Below are positions 35,291 to 48,500 of a stretch of 64,000 nt of DNA, in pieces; the first letter of the stretch is position 1, and every line of letters begins with the position of its first letter. Both the position numbers and the translations under genes were made by a program. Origin of the DNA: Schistosoma mansoni (lineage: Eukaryota; Platyhelminthes; Trematoda; Strigeidida; Schistosomatidae); the NCBI RefSeq assembly GCF_000237925.1, contig NC_031497.1:14744770-14808769 (forward strand), read 5' to 3'. The notes beneath the pieces are model-generated. The model did no database searches and was not told the origin of the DNA. It saw only the letters and a program-made list of their open reading frames with translations.

Positions 35291-36955
35291 CACTAACTAC
35301 TGATGACGGTAAGTGCCAAGAACTCAGTCAGGTAGTCTGCACTTACACGGCTCAGTTTAATGGTTAGTGGCTCCATGAACTGATACCACGTTTTAGTTTA
35401 GCATCTAGTATTCTTCCCACCTACTCCTATACCAACCATTATTTTTCGTTGGGGTTCGGAGTGGTTGGTTATGTCTTATAAATATCCAAAACACTCTAGT
35501 ATCTTAGCAACAATCAATATGCTCACAATACATGTAATGAGTCAACTGCTTGGTCTAAGAATGCTACGAAAGTTGAAATTTTATATGGTTCACGCAAAAT
35601 TAATGTTTCTTTTATGAACTACTAAATACCATGGTGTTGAACGAGGTCTGAAGAAATTTAGGGATTATAAGAGTGCGAATGTCGTAGCGAGAAACGCTAT
35701 TCCATTTGTCATACATTTTTATACAATTTACGCTTACAATACTAATACTGCAAGTCTGGTATAGTCTGTTATTTATGACTAAACAAAGGTTAAGAAATAT
35801 GGTCAAAGTACAACTCATGATTGATTTCCGCCTGACTTTTACCCACAGGTGCTATTTGGATCATTGTATTTATTTAATGTCATAGTAAAACAGAAGGTAT
35901 TATTTTACCTGAATGCTGTGAAGCTTATCGGAGCTTTTAGACATTATGCATTCTCAGAAGCGGGACTAAGTTTACCCATAACCCTTGCGCCTGTAAAAAT
36001 ACAGCAACTCCTTGACTACAAAAAGGCTGACGCACTTACGACCTGATGACCCTGATTAAAAGAAAAAATAATACTATATCTAGTATCGAGTGAATATTGT
36101 TATAGTTATGCCTATTTTTTGATGACCCTACTGAGTACTTGTTACTACCAAGCCAGAATTTCACACATAAAAAGTGAAACTACACAACGATATATTCATA
36201 AGCCAACTCCTGTAGTTCAACACACAAATATCAGTAGCAACAATGTTACTTTGATAATGAATCTTTGAGACTTGCGTACGCAAGTACCGAGTGTGGCATA
36301 AAGAAATGTTGAAACTAATTAAACAGAATAAATTTGTAACGAGTTCACTAACGAGATTCAGAAACCAGCATGACATATATGACCAGTTAATAATCAACAA
36401 ATGGTTTACTGAGGTTTGGATTAGGCCTCACTATGCTCAAGTTAGGAACCTTGGAGTAAGTTTGAGAATCTCTTTTATAATGACTGCGAAAATACTGTTT
36501 TTCAGCTTGTCATGATGATATTGGTCATAAATAATGTCGTACATAAGTAACTACTAAATATTTAAGTTGACTTTACCAGCTATATTACATACGTATTAGT
36601 CTATATGAAGATGTCACACAAGTGCCTTGTAAACTATATCCACAGAAAATACTTAACTTGTTGCTGATACCCAATCCAAATGGCAGATGACCACAACAAC
36701 TAACCTTAGGAACGAAAACCAGAGAACTGAGCATTAAAACCAGCGCATTATAAATTCCATCCTGTGTCAAGGGTACAATTAACCAGCGACGGTTAAGAAT
36801 TCGTTTTTACGAAATAGCAGACAAATAAGTAACCAGCTTATACTTAAAGATTTTTTCATCATTCAGTTCGAATTGAATTGTTTTATCGGCAGTAAATTTG
36901 TAAGAACCTATGTGAACTAATGTCACTGTAGATGTAGATGAATTCCCAATTTAAA
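35291..36955. other. No gene recognised
   Basis: Short frames only (for example 35,849-36,046 and 36,161-36,400), with no family resemblance and no paralogue in the window. Confidence 0.4.
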
Positions 36956-36959
36956 TAGT

Positions 36960-39288
36960 TCTGCAAGTCTTCGACATTGGTGCTGACATCATTAGTTTAA
37001 CTGTACATACCCTGACTGAAGGTGCGCGGTCACGTATCCATACGATAACACGAGTGGCTACGCCGTCTTACAAATCCCTCGCAACTGCTAGCCAGATTGA
37101 ACCAAACGCTCCTCAACACATCGAAAACCTTCTAAATATTTCATCGAACTCACTTATCCCTGAGTTTTACTTAGATCGTTTTGATCTCCTTTGAATATAA
37201 AGATGTTGCAGACAAATGCAATGTCAAACCTTGAATATCTATGGCATCTTTATTATGACTACTTGGAGTTGTTATTCTTCTAGTCTGTTTGCCTTGATGG
37301 TATTATCTTGTGACAGGTATATTCAGTGATTTTTGTTACGACAAAACAAAGACCACAGTTCGTCTCAATTCGCAACGCTTAATAAACAATCGCATTTAGA
37401 ATCAACATCTATTGTTACTCTGTCTAATTTGTAAAGCGGACAAAATCAGTTAGCTGTATAATGCTCATGCTAACGTTGATATTCATATGAACGCTAACTC
37501 CGTCATCTTTTCTTCCGGTTTATTGGCCACGGCCTGTGATTGAAGATTATAAAAGCGTTATAAAATCTTCTAAGTCATTCTGCACTACTTTGAAATTTGA
37601 CCCGGCTTACTTTTAAATAACTGTTAGATGTATTTTTCGCTTCATGCCACCGGCACCGCCAGGTGCAGAGAAACCTTCATTAATCAATTGAACTCATTTG
37701 TGATATTGTCTGAGAAAGGAAGTTACAGGTGACATTTAGTTAGTAACAGTTGTTATCATCTTGTTATTTAATATGCTGTTTTGTTGCAAGTGCATAGTGT
37801 CACCGTTTTGTTTTGTTTATAAACACACACACTTTTGTTTGTGGTGTTATTATTGTGTAATAGTCAATAAATCCTCAGAATCAATAGCTCTGCAAGACCT
37901 CAACATATAATACTGACCGGATTAGTTTAGCTGGACTCACCTAACTGAAGGTAATCGGCCACGCATCCTCACCAGACCACGATTGGGTAAGCCGTGCTTC
38001 GCATCACATTCAACTGTTACCCAACTTAGACTGGGTTGGCATTCTTCGACTGTAAAGGTGTAACTGGTCAAGGTGTTGTCAAACTCCAAATGCTTGTGGC
38101 ATCTTTAATTCTTTTTTACACATTATTAAGAACTTTGGTCATTATTAGATCTCGAATGTGTTCTTTTGCTGAGGCCCACAAAAAATCTGGTGTGTCTGTA
38201 TTTTTTGTCAAAACCATTATCTTGAGTTCACATTTAACCAACCAGATGTTTCTTTTGTGGTCCCGATATTACTTCATGGTATATATGATATCAAACACTC
38301 CAAGTAGCACACGAACCCCAACCACAGAGTCAATGACAGCTGAATTGGGCGACCTACGTGCACATTGTGCGTTGACTGTGGCTAGCCTAGAGGGCGAGCT
38401 AGATGCATTACAATTTTCACTTTCCAGTCTGACATCGCGAAGGTCCCGTAGTGGTCCTCGAGAGAGTAGAAGCCAGCATTCTAAGAGGACAAACAGTTAT
38501 GATGACTACATTTCTTAGTTCCATAGAAAATATTGAGATAAAACTAGATAGCATGTTACGTGCTGCAAACCACTTGAGTCACTTTCATTGTTGGGAAACT
38601 CACCGACCAGGCAAGTGGAGACGACTGCTACTGGTCGTGCTCCCGGTCGCCTCCCGGACAAGATCACCAGCTATAAATTCCCAGTAGACACTGGGGCTGA
38701 AGTCATTATTATTCTAGTTATCTTAGCCAAAAGACCAATGGCAAAATATGGAGAATACTCCTTAAGTGCAGTTAACAAAACTGGAACAAAGACGTTTGTA
38801 GAACAACTCCTGATATTATACCCGGGAATAAGAAGCCGTTTAAACTAGGTGTTTATTATTCCCCATATCTGTCACTATATATTATGTCCAGACTTCGTAG
38901 TTGATATTAAGGAACGAAAATGAACCGATTCTTGTTCGAAACCTCAAGTTCTGAGAGTTCAGTCAGACTATCCCATGCACAGTAATAAAATCAACACCCC
39001 ATGACACTGTATCTTCGTCAATATTTTATCCAAACTACCTAAACAACGAAACAAGTCTACATTGAAAATACTAACATTCAGTAATACATCATTACTAAAG
39101 GTCCACATCAACTACCATCAGACAAGCTTGCCGTTGTAAAGCCGAATTCGAGGACGTTATGCGACCAGGAATATTACGTCCCTCAAGTAGCCTTTAGACA
39201 TCCTCACTTCATATGGTACCTAAGAAAGATCGTGATTGTCAACCTTGAGAGAGTATCTGCTGTTGAATAACTTGATGCTACCTGACCG
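36960..39288 (+). mobile_element. Old Ty3/gypsy-like fossil, gag-pol fragment with possible LTR remnants
   Basis: A protease-like PVDTGAEV motif lies near 38,680, and the N-terminal RT approach (QLPSDKLAVVKAEFEDVM, then MVPKKDRD) near 39,110-39,230. A possible gag stretch lies at 38,280-38,515. Blocks near 36,960-37,260 and 37,885-38,115 resemble each other and may be worn LTR parts. It is broken many times and cut short on the right by a Penelope 3' end, so it looks older than the gypsy copy at 54-56 kb. Confidence 0.65.
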
Positions 39289-39289
39289 T

Positions 39290-39490
39290 TAATAATTTGG
39301 TAGAATTAGAAAATCAGCAACAGCAGCACATGCTATTTTCAGTAAACACCAAATCGGTATTAAATATATCAAAATAATTCAGAAAGGTTTTTCTAACTAT
39401 AAAGAGAAGCGAGCTGCTGGAGCTTTTCGCATAACGCTAAAGGCCTCTCCCCTCAATGGGAAAGAAGGCCTGACTATTCATCTAACCTAG
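39290..39490 (+). mobile_element. Penelope-like element, 3' terminal fragment
   Basis: Near-identical to 16,318-16,478 and continues past the point where that copy meets the N gap: KASPLNGKEGLTIHL, then a stop. An (AC)n tract at about 39,538-39,560 follows. Confidence 0.75.
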
Positions 39491-40963
39491 ACTGTTTTTC
39501 CATACAACCACCCTGTTCATTTTCCACGCAATCTACACATACACACACACACACACACTCAATTTTAACCCCACTACTTTGTATTACAAATGTATGCATT
39601 CTTCACATCCACCTTCTTACACACAAATCAATACAGTAATATTTCATACAGAATCACCTTAACTAAAATAACTTGACGCTGACAGGTTCATTTCTAGTTC
39701 GATTTTGACAGTACTAAAAATATTCTGCATTGTTTCCTTTGTACTATTTAAACTTGTGTTAATACTATTTCGTTTTTATATTTACTATGAAGGAGTGACT
39801 TATACTAAGTCACGAAACGTCAGAAATCCAATTTTCTACATGTCAGGGGATCACAATACTACATTTGTTAATAACTGTCTATCCAATAATCAATTTATTT
39901 ATTTATTTTGTCATTTATTTATTATTATCATTAATGGCTTTAGTCAATATTATATTTTTGGTACAATATAGAATTCTCAGAACAAAGCATTTCAACAAGT
40001 TTCCCTTTCTTAATCTATCCTGACGACAAATATTAAATGATTGCCAGTTAGATGTTAGCAATACAAGAATTGAAATTTAAAGAATTGGAAAGGAAAAGTG
40101 TGGAAATAATAAAACCATGAAGAATGATCAAAAGTTAATATATAGAACGTAAAGCATAAATTTCCACTATCTATTGAGAAATAAAGATAGGAAATAATTC
40201 CAAATGACTAATGAACCCATGGAATGAGAACTTTGAAAGGAACATCCATCTAGATCATTCCAAATGACTGTGATTCATATCATCAGAAGCTTCTATTCAC
40301 AGATTATAGTTATATCACGAATCTTGACTAGTAAGTTCAGATATCATGGCATGACTGTGTGTCTAACAAATGATCATTTTATGAGATTATGTCATATCAT
40401 ATTTTGGTCTCCATTAAATCGTTTCCAATCTACTTCTATGTTGGTTGCTATTGGATTTCGGATTAGTTGGTGGTTATGTATTTAATAAATATTGCCGAAT
40501 CATATTGACTGATAAATCCTTAAAACTTCATCAATTAATTCACAATTTTTTAGGTAAAACTAGAAGATAACACTTTTTATTATTAGTTTGATGATTATAG
40601 CGTATTCATCAAGCTGTTCCAAGATATCTATGATCACATACTAAAACACTCCTATTTGTTTCATTGTCACGGATTATAATAGTGCTAATTGATGGTTCAT
40701 CATCATTCATGATTCGATATGATCTGTATACCGCAGATATATCCGTTTAATTGAACATTGGAAATATAAATTTTAATTCATACATTTTGTTAAATAAAAT
40801 GAAATCAAATATATACCATAAAATAATGAATTATAAATTATAATTTAATACAGATTAGTGAATGACTAGTTGTTTTTCTTAAAATTTTATATTATTATTT
40901 AAAAATATTTCATTTATTTCAACTAATTAGTCAAGAAATAACCTTAACAGAATTTTAACAATT
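39491..40963. other. No gene; possible Penelope 3' flank and a hairpin
   Basis: Contains (AC)n near 39,540 and a GTGACTT/AAGTCAC hairpin followed by GAAAC near 39,792-39,818. The rest is AT-rich without recognisable features. Confidence 0.4.
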
Positions 40964-40973
40964 ATTCTCTATG

Positions 40974-41225
40974 TTGAGATCATGAGTCAATTGAAGCTAG
41001 ACCACCATGGAAAACCTGCAAGCACTGGATGGCCGTTTCGTCCTATTGTGGGACTTCTCAGCAGTGCGCGTCCACGATCCCGCCTCGCAAGATTCGGACC
41101 CAGGACCAATCAGTCTCGCGCGCACGGCTGTTCAGTGCTTCCAGGTTTTCCATAGTGGTCTAGCTTCAATTGACTAATCATCTCAACTATTAAAATTACT
41201 ATAATATCCACAAGACCCATTCTGA
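40974..41225. mobile_element. Foldback ribozyme retroposon, one insertion with 11-bp target duplication
   Basis: An antisense arm (40,974 to about 41,106: tail, hammerhead, tRNA head) is followed by a sense arm (about 41,108-41,225) that begins inside hammerhead stem III, at GGCTGTTCAGTGC, and runs through the tail to CATTCTGAT. The pair is flanked by perfect 11-bp repeats TATTCTCTATG (40,963-40,973; 41,226-41,236), so both arms arrived together. The antisense hammerhead core reads CTGAGAA, so it is probably inactive. Confidence 0.87.
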
Positions 41226-41239
41226 TATTCTCTATGTAT

Positions 41240-41365
41240 TCATATATTATAGTGGAAAATAAAGTCAGATAAGCCTGGAAATTTATGATACATCCAGCTG
41301 ACGAGTCCCAAGTAGGACGAAACGCGCACCCTGGATTTCACTGCTAGCCACTATTCATCTTTGCT
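41240..41365 (+). mobile_element. Sm-alpha-like SINE tail
   Basis: Hammerhead region plus the Sm-alpha signature ATTTCACTGCTAGCCACTAT. The tRNA-like head is missing (5' truncated). Lies just outside the foldback element's target duplication. Confidence 0.75.
41292..41336 (+). ncRNA. Sm-alpha-type hammerhead, cleavage site altered
   Basis: Stem I ATCCAG/CTGGAT is perfect, core CTGACGA and GAAA are intact and stem II GTCC/GGAC pairs. The triplet before the cut is ACC instead of the GTC I recall for Sm-alpha, which breaks the NUH rule, so cleavage is unlikely. Confidence 0.75.
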
Positions 41366-42180
41366 TATATTGTGAATACTGTTAAAACTTACATTAAACA
41401 AACGTATGTGATTTTATATACTAAATAATTTAAGTTTTGTTTATTGTCTAAGAAAAAAACATTATATATTGATAAATCACTGTATTATCATTTCATGTTC
41501 CATGTTAAAGGTGATGATTGTTCGCTAATTGTGGAAAATAAATTACTAATCTGATTAGTTTTATTATAAATTTGGTTTACTTTTGTAATGAACTTATCAG
41601 ATGATACAGAATTTAACTAAATTATGTTGCCATGTAACTATTTTAACTACTTCATCATCTTACTATTTTATGTTTAGCTGTTTTCTCTTATTGAAGTGAT
41701 TAAAAACGATTATATTATCCCATATATTTTGATAATCATCTTTTTATGATTCTGTATGCTTAAAAGTAGATAAAATCAGTGTATAATTAACACCCTCAAA
41801 ATTACTTTGCCAATTATTTCTTTTGAAGTTATTACACTCATGGTAAAATAAGTCAGTCGTGACATTCAGCCTAATTTTTGTTAGTATGCAAGACGGAGGA
41901 TGTTTCAAACTAGGTCTAAGAAGCTATTCATCTCTCTACTACCTTTTAAATACATATATCACTTGAAAAGTAAGAGAAATGTCTGCCAAAAACAGAAATA
42001 ACTTGACTAAGTTGATGAAGCATTTAATAAATAACTTACGATGTTGAATGGAGTTGATACCTAGGTTTAACTTATTTTCAACCCTGTTTTATGAAGTTTC
42101 AATCTAGAAAGTAAGACTGGCTTATACACGTCTTCACGAACAGTAAATATATTACCTAATTACAAACTTTTGAACAGACA
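41366..42180. other. No gene or recognised repeat
   Basis: AT-rich flank without recognisable features. Confidence 0.4.
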
Positions 42181-42341
42181 GATTATTTTATCTTAGTTAA
42201 AACAAGAGTACAATATTTCAATTTCTAAAATATTGAACTATAAAGATCCTAACTTGAAAAATAGTTTATCGCTGAAATGATCGCACAAATATTCGTATAC
42301 GTGCTTATAAGCAAATGTGGATGTTTACTGAAAACTTGGAT
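42181..42341. repeat. Dispersed repeat shared with 17,821-18,005
   Basis: Matches the 17.8 kb block with a few substitutions and one indel, then ends where the RTE 3' tail starts. Confidence 0.75.
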
Positions 42342-42344
42342 TCA

Positions 42345-45300
42345 ATCTACTCTTACTTACTTACGTTTACTTACGCCTGTTACTCCCAATGGAGCATAGG
42401 CCGCCGACCAGCTTTCTCCAACCCACTCTGTCCTGGGCCTTCTTTTCTAGTTCTATCCAGTTCTTGTTCATTCTTCTCATGTCTGTCTCTATTTCTCGGC
42501 GTAATGTGTTCTTTGGTCTTCCTCTTCTCTTTTGACCTTCAGGATTCCATGTGAGGGCTTGTCTTGTGACACAATTAGGTGATTTCCTCAAGGTGTGCCC
42601 AATCCACTTCCAGCGCTACTTCCTGATTTCTTCCTCCACTGAAATCTGGTTTGTTCTCTCCCACAGTAACTTGTTGCTGATAGTGTCTGGCCGACGGATC
42701 CGAAGTATCATGCGTAGAAAGTTGTTAATAAACACTTGTATCTTCTGGATAATGGCCTTCGTAGTTATTCACGTCTCCGCCCCATACAGTAGAACTGTCT
42801 TGACATTTGTATTGAAAATTCTGATTTTGGTGTTGGTTGACAGTTGTTTTAAGTTCTAGATGATCTTCAGTTGTAGATATGCTGCTCTTGCTTTGCCGAT
42901 CCTCGCCCTCACATCTGCATCTGATCCACCGTGTTCATCAATGATGCTGCCCAGATATGTAAAGGTTTCCACATCCTCCAAAGCTTATCCGCCAAGTGTA
43001 ATTTGATTGGTGCATATTGTATTGTATCGGAGAGTCTTGCTTTTCCCTTTGTTTATATTGAGACCTACTGCTGCTGAGGCTGCTGCTACACTGGTAGTTT
43101 TCTCCTGCATTTGTTGTTGCGTTTGTGATAGAAGAGCCAGATCATCCGCGAAGTCTAAGTCGTCAAGCTGCATCCTGCCTGTCCACTGTATCCCATGCTT
43201 TCCTCCAGATGTTGACGTCTTCATGATCCAGTCGATCACCAGGAGAAAGAGAAAGGGTGAGAGTAAGCAACCTTGACTGACACCGGTCTTTACTTCAAAC
43301 GAGTCGGTGAGCTGACCTCCGTGGACGATTTGGCAGTTTAGTTCATCATAGGAGTTCCGTATGATGTTGACTATCTTCTCAGGCACGCCGTAGTGTCGAA
43401 GAAGCCTCCATAGTGTCGTCCTGTCCACGCTATCAAATGCCTTCTCGTAGTCAATGAAGTTGATGTAGAGTGATGAATTCCATTCGATTGATTGTTCCAC
43501 AATGATACGTAGAGTTGCGATTTGGTCTGTACATGATCTATTCTTACGAAATCCAGCTTGTTGATCTCGAAGTTGGGCGTCCACGGAATCCTTCATCCTG
43601 TTTAACAATACTCTGTTGAAGACTTTTCCTGGTATTGAGAGAAGAGTGATGCCCTTGTAGTTGTCGCACTTGCTGAGATCACCTTTCTTTGGTATCTTGA
43701 TCAGAGGTCCTTTTTTCCAGTCTTTTGGTACTTGTTATTCATCCCAAATCTTACTGAAGAGGATGTGGAGTATCTTGGCAGTTGCTGCTACATTTGCTTT
43801 CAGTGCCTCTGTCGGGATGTTGTCTGGTCCCGCTGCTTTGCCGCTCTTGATTTGTCTAATGGCCATGCTGATCTCTTCAATTGTTGGTGGGCCAACATCG
43901 ATTGGGAGGTCTGTGGGTGCTGCTTCGATGTTGGGTGGGTTCAGTGGAGCTGGTCGATTCAAGAGTTCTTTGAAGTGTTCTACCCACCTGTTTCGTTGTT
44001 CTTCAATGTCGGTGATTACTTTGCCTTCCTTGCTTTTCACTGGTCTTTCTGGCTTGCGGTGATTTCCAGCAAGTTTCTTGGTTGTATCATACAGTTGTCT
44101 CATGTTTCCCTCTCTTGCAGCCTTTTCCGCTGTCATCGCTAAATCTTCCACATATTTACGTTTGTCGGTTCTGATGCTCCTCTTCACTTGCTTGTTTGCC
44201 TCTGTGTATTCGGCTTGTGCCTTGGCTTTTTCTGCTCTTGTTCGGCTGATATTGATTGCTGCCTTCTTGTTCCTCCTTTCTCCAATTTTATCCAGTGTAC
44301 CAACAGTGATCCATTCCTTGTGATGGTGCTTCTTTTGGCCCAGAACCTCCTGACATGTTGAAACGATTGCCTCCTTGATACCTTTCCAGTTGTTCTCCAT
44401 GGTCGTTCCCTCTCCATTGAGTAGATCATGAAAGGCCTGGAACCTGTTGCTGAGGGCTATGTTGAATTTGTTGAGTTTGTCAGTATCTCGAAGAAAGGTC
44501 GTATTAAACTTTTGTGATGTTGTCCGCGCCATTGTCCAGTGCTTCTTGAGTTTTAGTTTCATCTTGGCGACCAGCAAATGGTGATCGGATGCTATATCAG
44601 CTCCTCTTCTGGTTCTCACATCCTCCATCGTCCTCCTGAACTTTTTGTTGATGCAGATATGGTCGATTTGATTCTGTGTAGTGTGATCCGGTGAAATCCA
44701 AGTGGCTTTGGGTATGTTTTTGTGTGGGAACATGGTGCCACCTATGACCAGTTTATTGAAGGCACATAGATTTGCAAATCTCTCACCGTTTTCGTTCCTT
44801 CCTCCCAGTCCATGTTGTCCCATGACGTCTTCGTATCCAGTGTTGTCCTTTCCAACCTTGGCATTGAAATCTCCCATCAGAATGGTCAGGTCCTTGGTTG
44901 GGCACTTCTCGAAGATTGACTGCAGCCTATCGTAGAATTGGTCTTTAGCGTCTTCATCGTAGTCGTTGGTAGGCGCATAGCATTGGATGATGTTCATTGT
45001 AATGCCCTCTCTCTTTGTTTTGAAGGAGGCTTTGATGATTCTTGGTCCATGAGATTCCCATCCAATAAGTGCATTTTGTGCTTTTCTAGACAGCATCAAT
45101 GCAACTCCTTGTGTATGTGGGGCATTTTCTTCTTCATGACCGGAGTATAACAGAAGTTTCCCTGAAGATAGTCGTTGTTGTCCAACCTGCGTCCAATGTG
45201 TTTCACTGATTTCAAGCACCTCCAGGTTGTATTTTCTCATTTCTGCAGCAATTCGGAAGACTCTTCCGGTCTCCCACATTGTCTGGACATTCCATGTACC

Positions 45301-45560
45301 TATAAAAATTGTCGCTCTGGTTGTAAGAAGGTGCATCGGCCTCATGACTTCCGAAGGAACTCGGCTTTCATCATGAGACGTCATTTTTCCTTCTACTCCC
45401 AGGGCAGAGTTTGAATGGTTTGAATGATTTTTTCTGGTTAGCGTTTTTTTAGCGAGTTGATTTTCTACGGGATGGGGTCGCTAACCCCATGCCCAACCCT
45501 CCTCCTTTACCCGGGCTTGGGACCGGCAGTAGCCCCTGGAGGAGCTACAGGCGGAGGGGT
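42345..45560 (-). mobile_element. RTE-clade LINE, nearly full length
   Basis: A single reading frame runs from the ATG at 45,384 to a terminal stop at 42,367 (about 1,005 codons) with no frameshift but five internal stop codons. Two are at 43,735 and 42,985; three lie between 42,985 and 42,591. Order: endonuclease (IGTWNVQTMWETG, SETHWTQVGQQRL, LMGDFNAKVGKD, ASDHHLLVAKMKLKLKKHW); linker; RT ([54 protein letters not shown] in place of a YADD box); C-terminal [20 protein letters not shown] and [14 protein letters not shown] leader of about 175 bp precedes the ATG and the 3' end is a short GTAAGTAAGTAAG tail. The SR2-like RTE family is my best assignment. Confidence 0.93.
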
Positions 45561-48500
45561 ATCTACGGTCAAGAAAATACAAACCATCAAATGCCTCCGT
45601 AGTAACATGACAGGATGAAGGGGTGAGCTAAAAGTAGTCAGAAACATGTGCTTTTATTTAGAGGTGAAGACCAGGCCATAACTGAAACATGACTTTCGCC
45701 TGACACTGTGGACGAAGAAATGTGCTTGCAAGGCAGGACAATTTCCAGGCACGTTAATGCACACAAGGCAGGATTGGGGGTGTTGACACACATTAACAGT
45801 CACTTCAAAGCCGTACCACGCTCTGCTGTATGAATTGAGGTAACAGAATCAGGTGATACTGAAGCTTCCATATCTTGGGTTTGACCAAGTAATAATAGCT
45901 AAAGATTTCTACACCCTGTAGGGGTGGCTATCATGTCAAGCCCACATAGGTTGTTCTAGCCTCTGGTCAGATCAATCTATTTATTCTTCTCAAGCCACAT
46001 TTTTACCCTGTTACTTATTTGCTTATTAATCCTGACTGTTTTTTACGTAATCATGTGTTGCCAATTACTTATTTCACTCATCACGTTGGTATCTTTTTTT
46101 GTCTGTCTATAAATGTCGATTCATGTATGGTTAAATCGAGTCGGCTTGCTCGCTTTCTCCATTGCGCGTTATCTTGTTTTGCCTCGCCTTCCGATCAACT
46201 ATCATACAATATATACATACTCAAAAACTTCATTCTTGTATTTGACTTATTTTATTCCGTTGTTCACCAATGAGATTGAGGTCGGTGATTATGTATGAGG
46301 ATCGGCAATATGTATAAGTCGACAACAAGCAGCAAACGACCTACCTGGTGTCAGGTCTCGAGCCACAAATGCTCCATCCCTAAATCTCAGCTAGGAGGAC
46401 ACAACCCCAACGTTGTGGTTCCATGAGCGACTTCTCACAACCGTCATCATTTCAGGACAGGCTGAACATGGGAGTGCTATCATGAGACATGAGACGGATG
46501 GAAAATCTCGAGATATAGAATGCTTACTGATAAATGAACGGCTTCCAGTTAGCGATATCTATATCTAAACACCAATCAGAAGCAGCGACCATGTTCCCTA
46601 ACTCAGTCACACTAGAGCAGATGAAATAACAATGGGAGAGTATCTTCACTACTTCCCATGGCCACGAGAATAACGAAAGCCAACAGTAGAGGACCACTGG
46701 AAAGTAGTGAAGGATGTCATTCGGAACGATATCTCACATAACGTACCTCAAGTTGAGGACAAAACCGAAAAGAGAACTTGCGTTAAGCGAGGCACAGAAT
46801 GATCTTTGGAGGACAAATGGAGAGGCCAGAACAAGTAGTAAGACCTCCAGAAGGATTCTGACCGTCGTTCATTAAGTAACGGCCTGAGTATCATATATCG
46901 TTATAAACAGCTGGGTTCCTACCTGACAGCATCGGTGATCCACTGTCACAGGTTACAGAAGCTCGTTAAGCGAAAGCTTGTATTCTGTCCAGAACCGTTA
47001 GAAATCATGTGAGGTGATCTCACGATAGAATACAATATAATGAGTACTTCAAGCCACTTCAACACGAGCATAGTACCAGAACATCAACACACTCATCAAG
47101 GCAACCCACGACATTTCGCACATTAAGGGGCGAACACTCAGACATGCTCTCACTTTTTCTGACGAAGAGTCAACCCTATTTGAAGTGTTCTCCCATCAGA
47201 AGTGACCACAGTTCCGTCAGTGGATGGCTCTAAGAGCATACTTGTCGAATGCATACTCACCAGTGGATTACCATCTATCTCCTGAACCAGCTGTCTGATG
47301 TATATCACACAAGTTAACATGGTTATCATTACCATATACCAGTAACAACTTCCTAACTACTTACTATTATTCACTCAATTCCGTCTCCTTACATATCACC
47401 AATTATTTAACCTAGTTATTTATTCTTGGAACAACCATTTTCTCTTAGCACCCAAATTATCACTTTATTATCTTCACATTTCAACTAACCAACCTCCCGC
47501 CTAGTGATGTGATAGCTGCTGGTGCCCAAAGTCTCTGTTGCCCTGAAGCAAACTCACTCATTCAAGTATAAGATATAAAAATCCACAAATATCTACCACA
47601 GTGACAAGAAATAGTGCAGCCAAATAGTCAGACCACCACCCATTGGACATTTAAAAATGCCTGAAACCGTTCCGAAACAACAGGGAGCAAGCGCAAAGAA
47701 ATCAGCTGGTTTGTACAAGCTCAAGACAAGGATATTGGATACATTGGATATAGTTGGACGTGGTCAAGTTGACTTTTGCGGTACAGTTTTGTTGTGTGGA
47801 CGTCCTAACGCCTATTGAGCATAGCCTCCTCGTAACTGCGTTCTGATTCGCTGCACATAAAATTTTCCTAATTAAGGATTATGATACAGAAAACTCGCTT
47901 CATGGAAAGTGTTCTTTCGTTTCTATATGTTTGCAATACCGATTCAACATTCTCATATTGTTAAAGTAGGTTTTTCTTCATAACTCTCGGAAAACTTATC
48001 ATTTTCCTGAACATTTTCAAAACTCATTGGTTGTAAATGCCAATGAATCTTTTAGTGAAGTAGATGCTGCGCTCGATGCTAAATGCGTTTATGATAAATT
48101 TAAAATGCATCACACGTCACTTAACATCGTTGGATCCTGAAAGAATAATATAGTGTATCGCAAAATGGTGCATTTGGGCAACTCATATACACCTAACAGA
48201 ACACATTCTCCTGGTGGAAATTTATGGCAATGCAATCTTGGCTGGAGCGATAGCTTAAAACTGAATGTAGGAGAAGACACCAAATCATATGAATGTTTGA
48301 CCTAGTAATTTTGCGCGAATCGACTCTATTTGGCCGAATTTGTTCCCACGACATGTTTAGAATAAAATGGTCAGGATTCTATATTTTTGAGTCGGTTTTC
48401 GAATTGGTAATTTTTGTATACCCTGTGGTCACTAACATACTAGACTCTTGCAGTTGGTTGTAAACTGCTAGTAATACTGTGTCACACTACCAAGATTGAG

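Noticed and set aside
38036-38518. 160-codon open frame as a host gene
   Set aside because: Runs through gypsy-like sequence (DTGA protease and RT pieces follow) and resembles no cellular protein.
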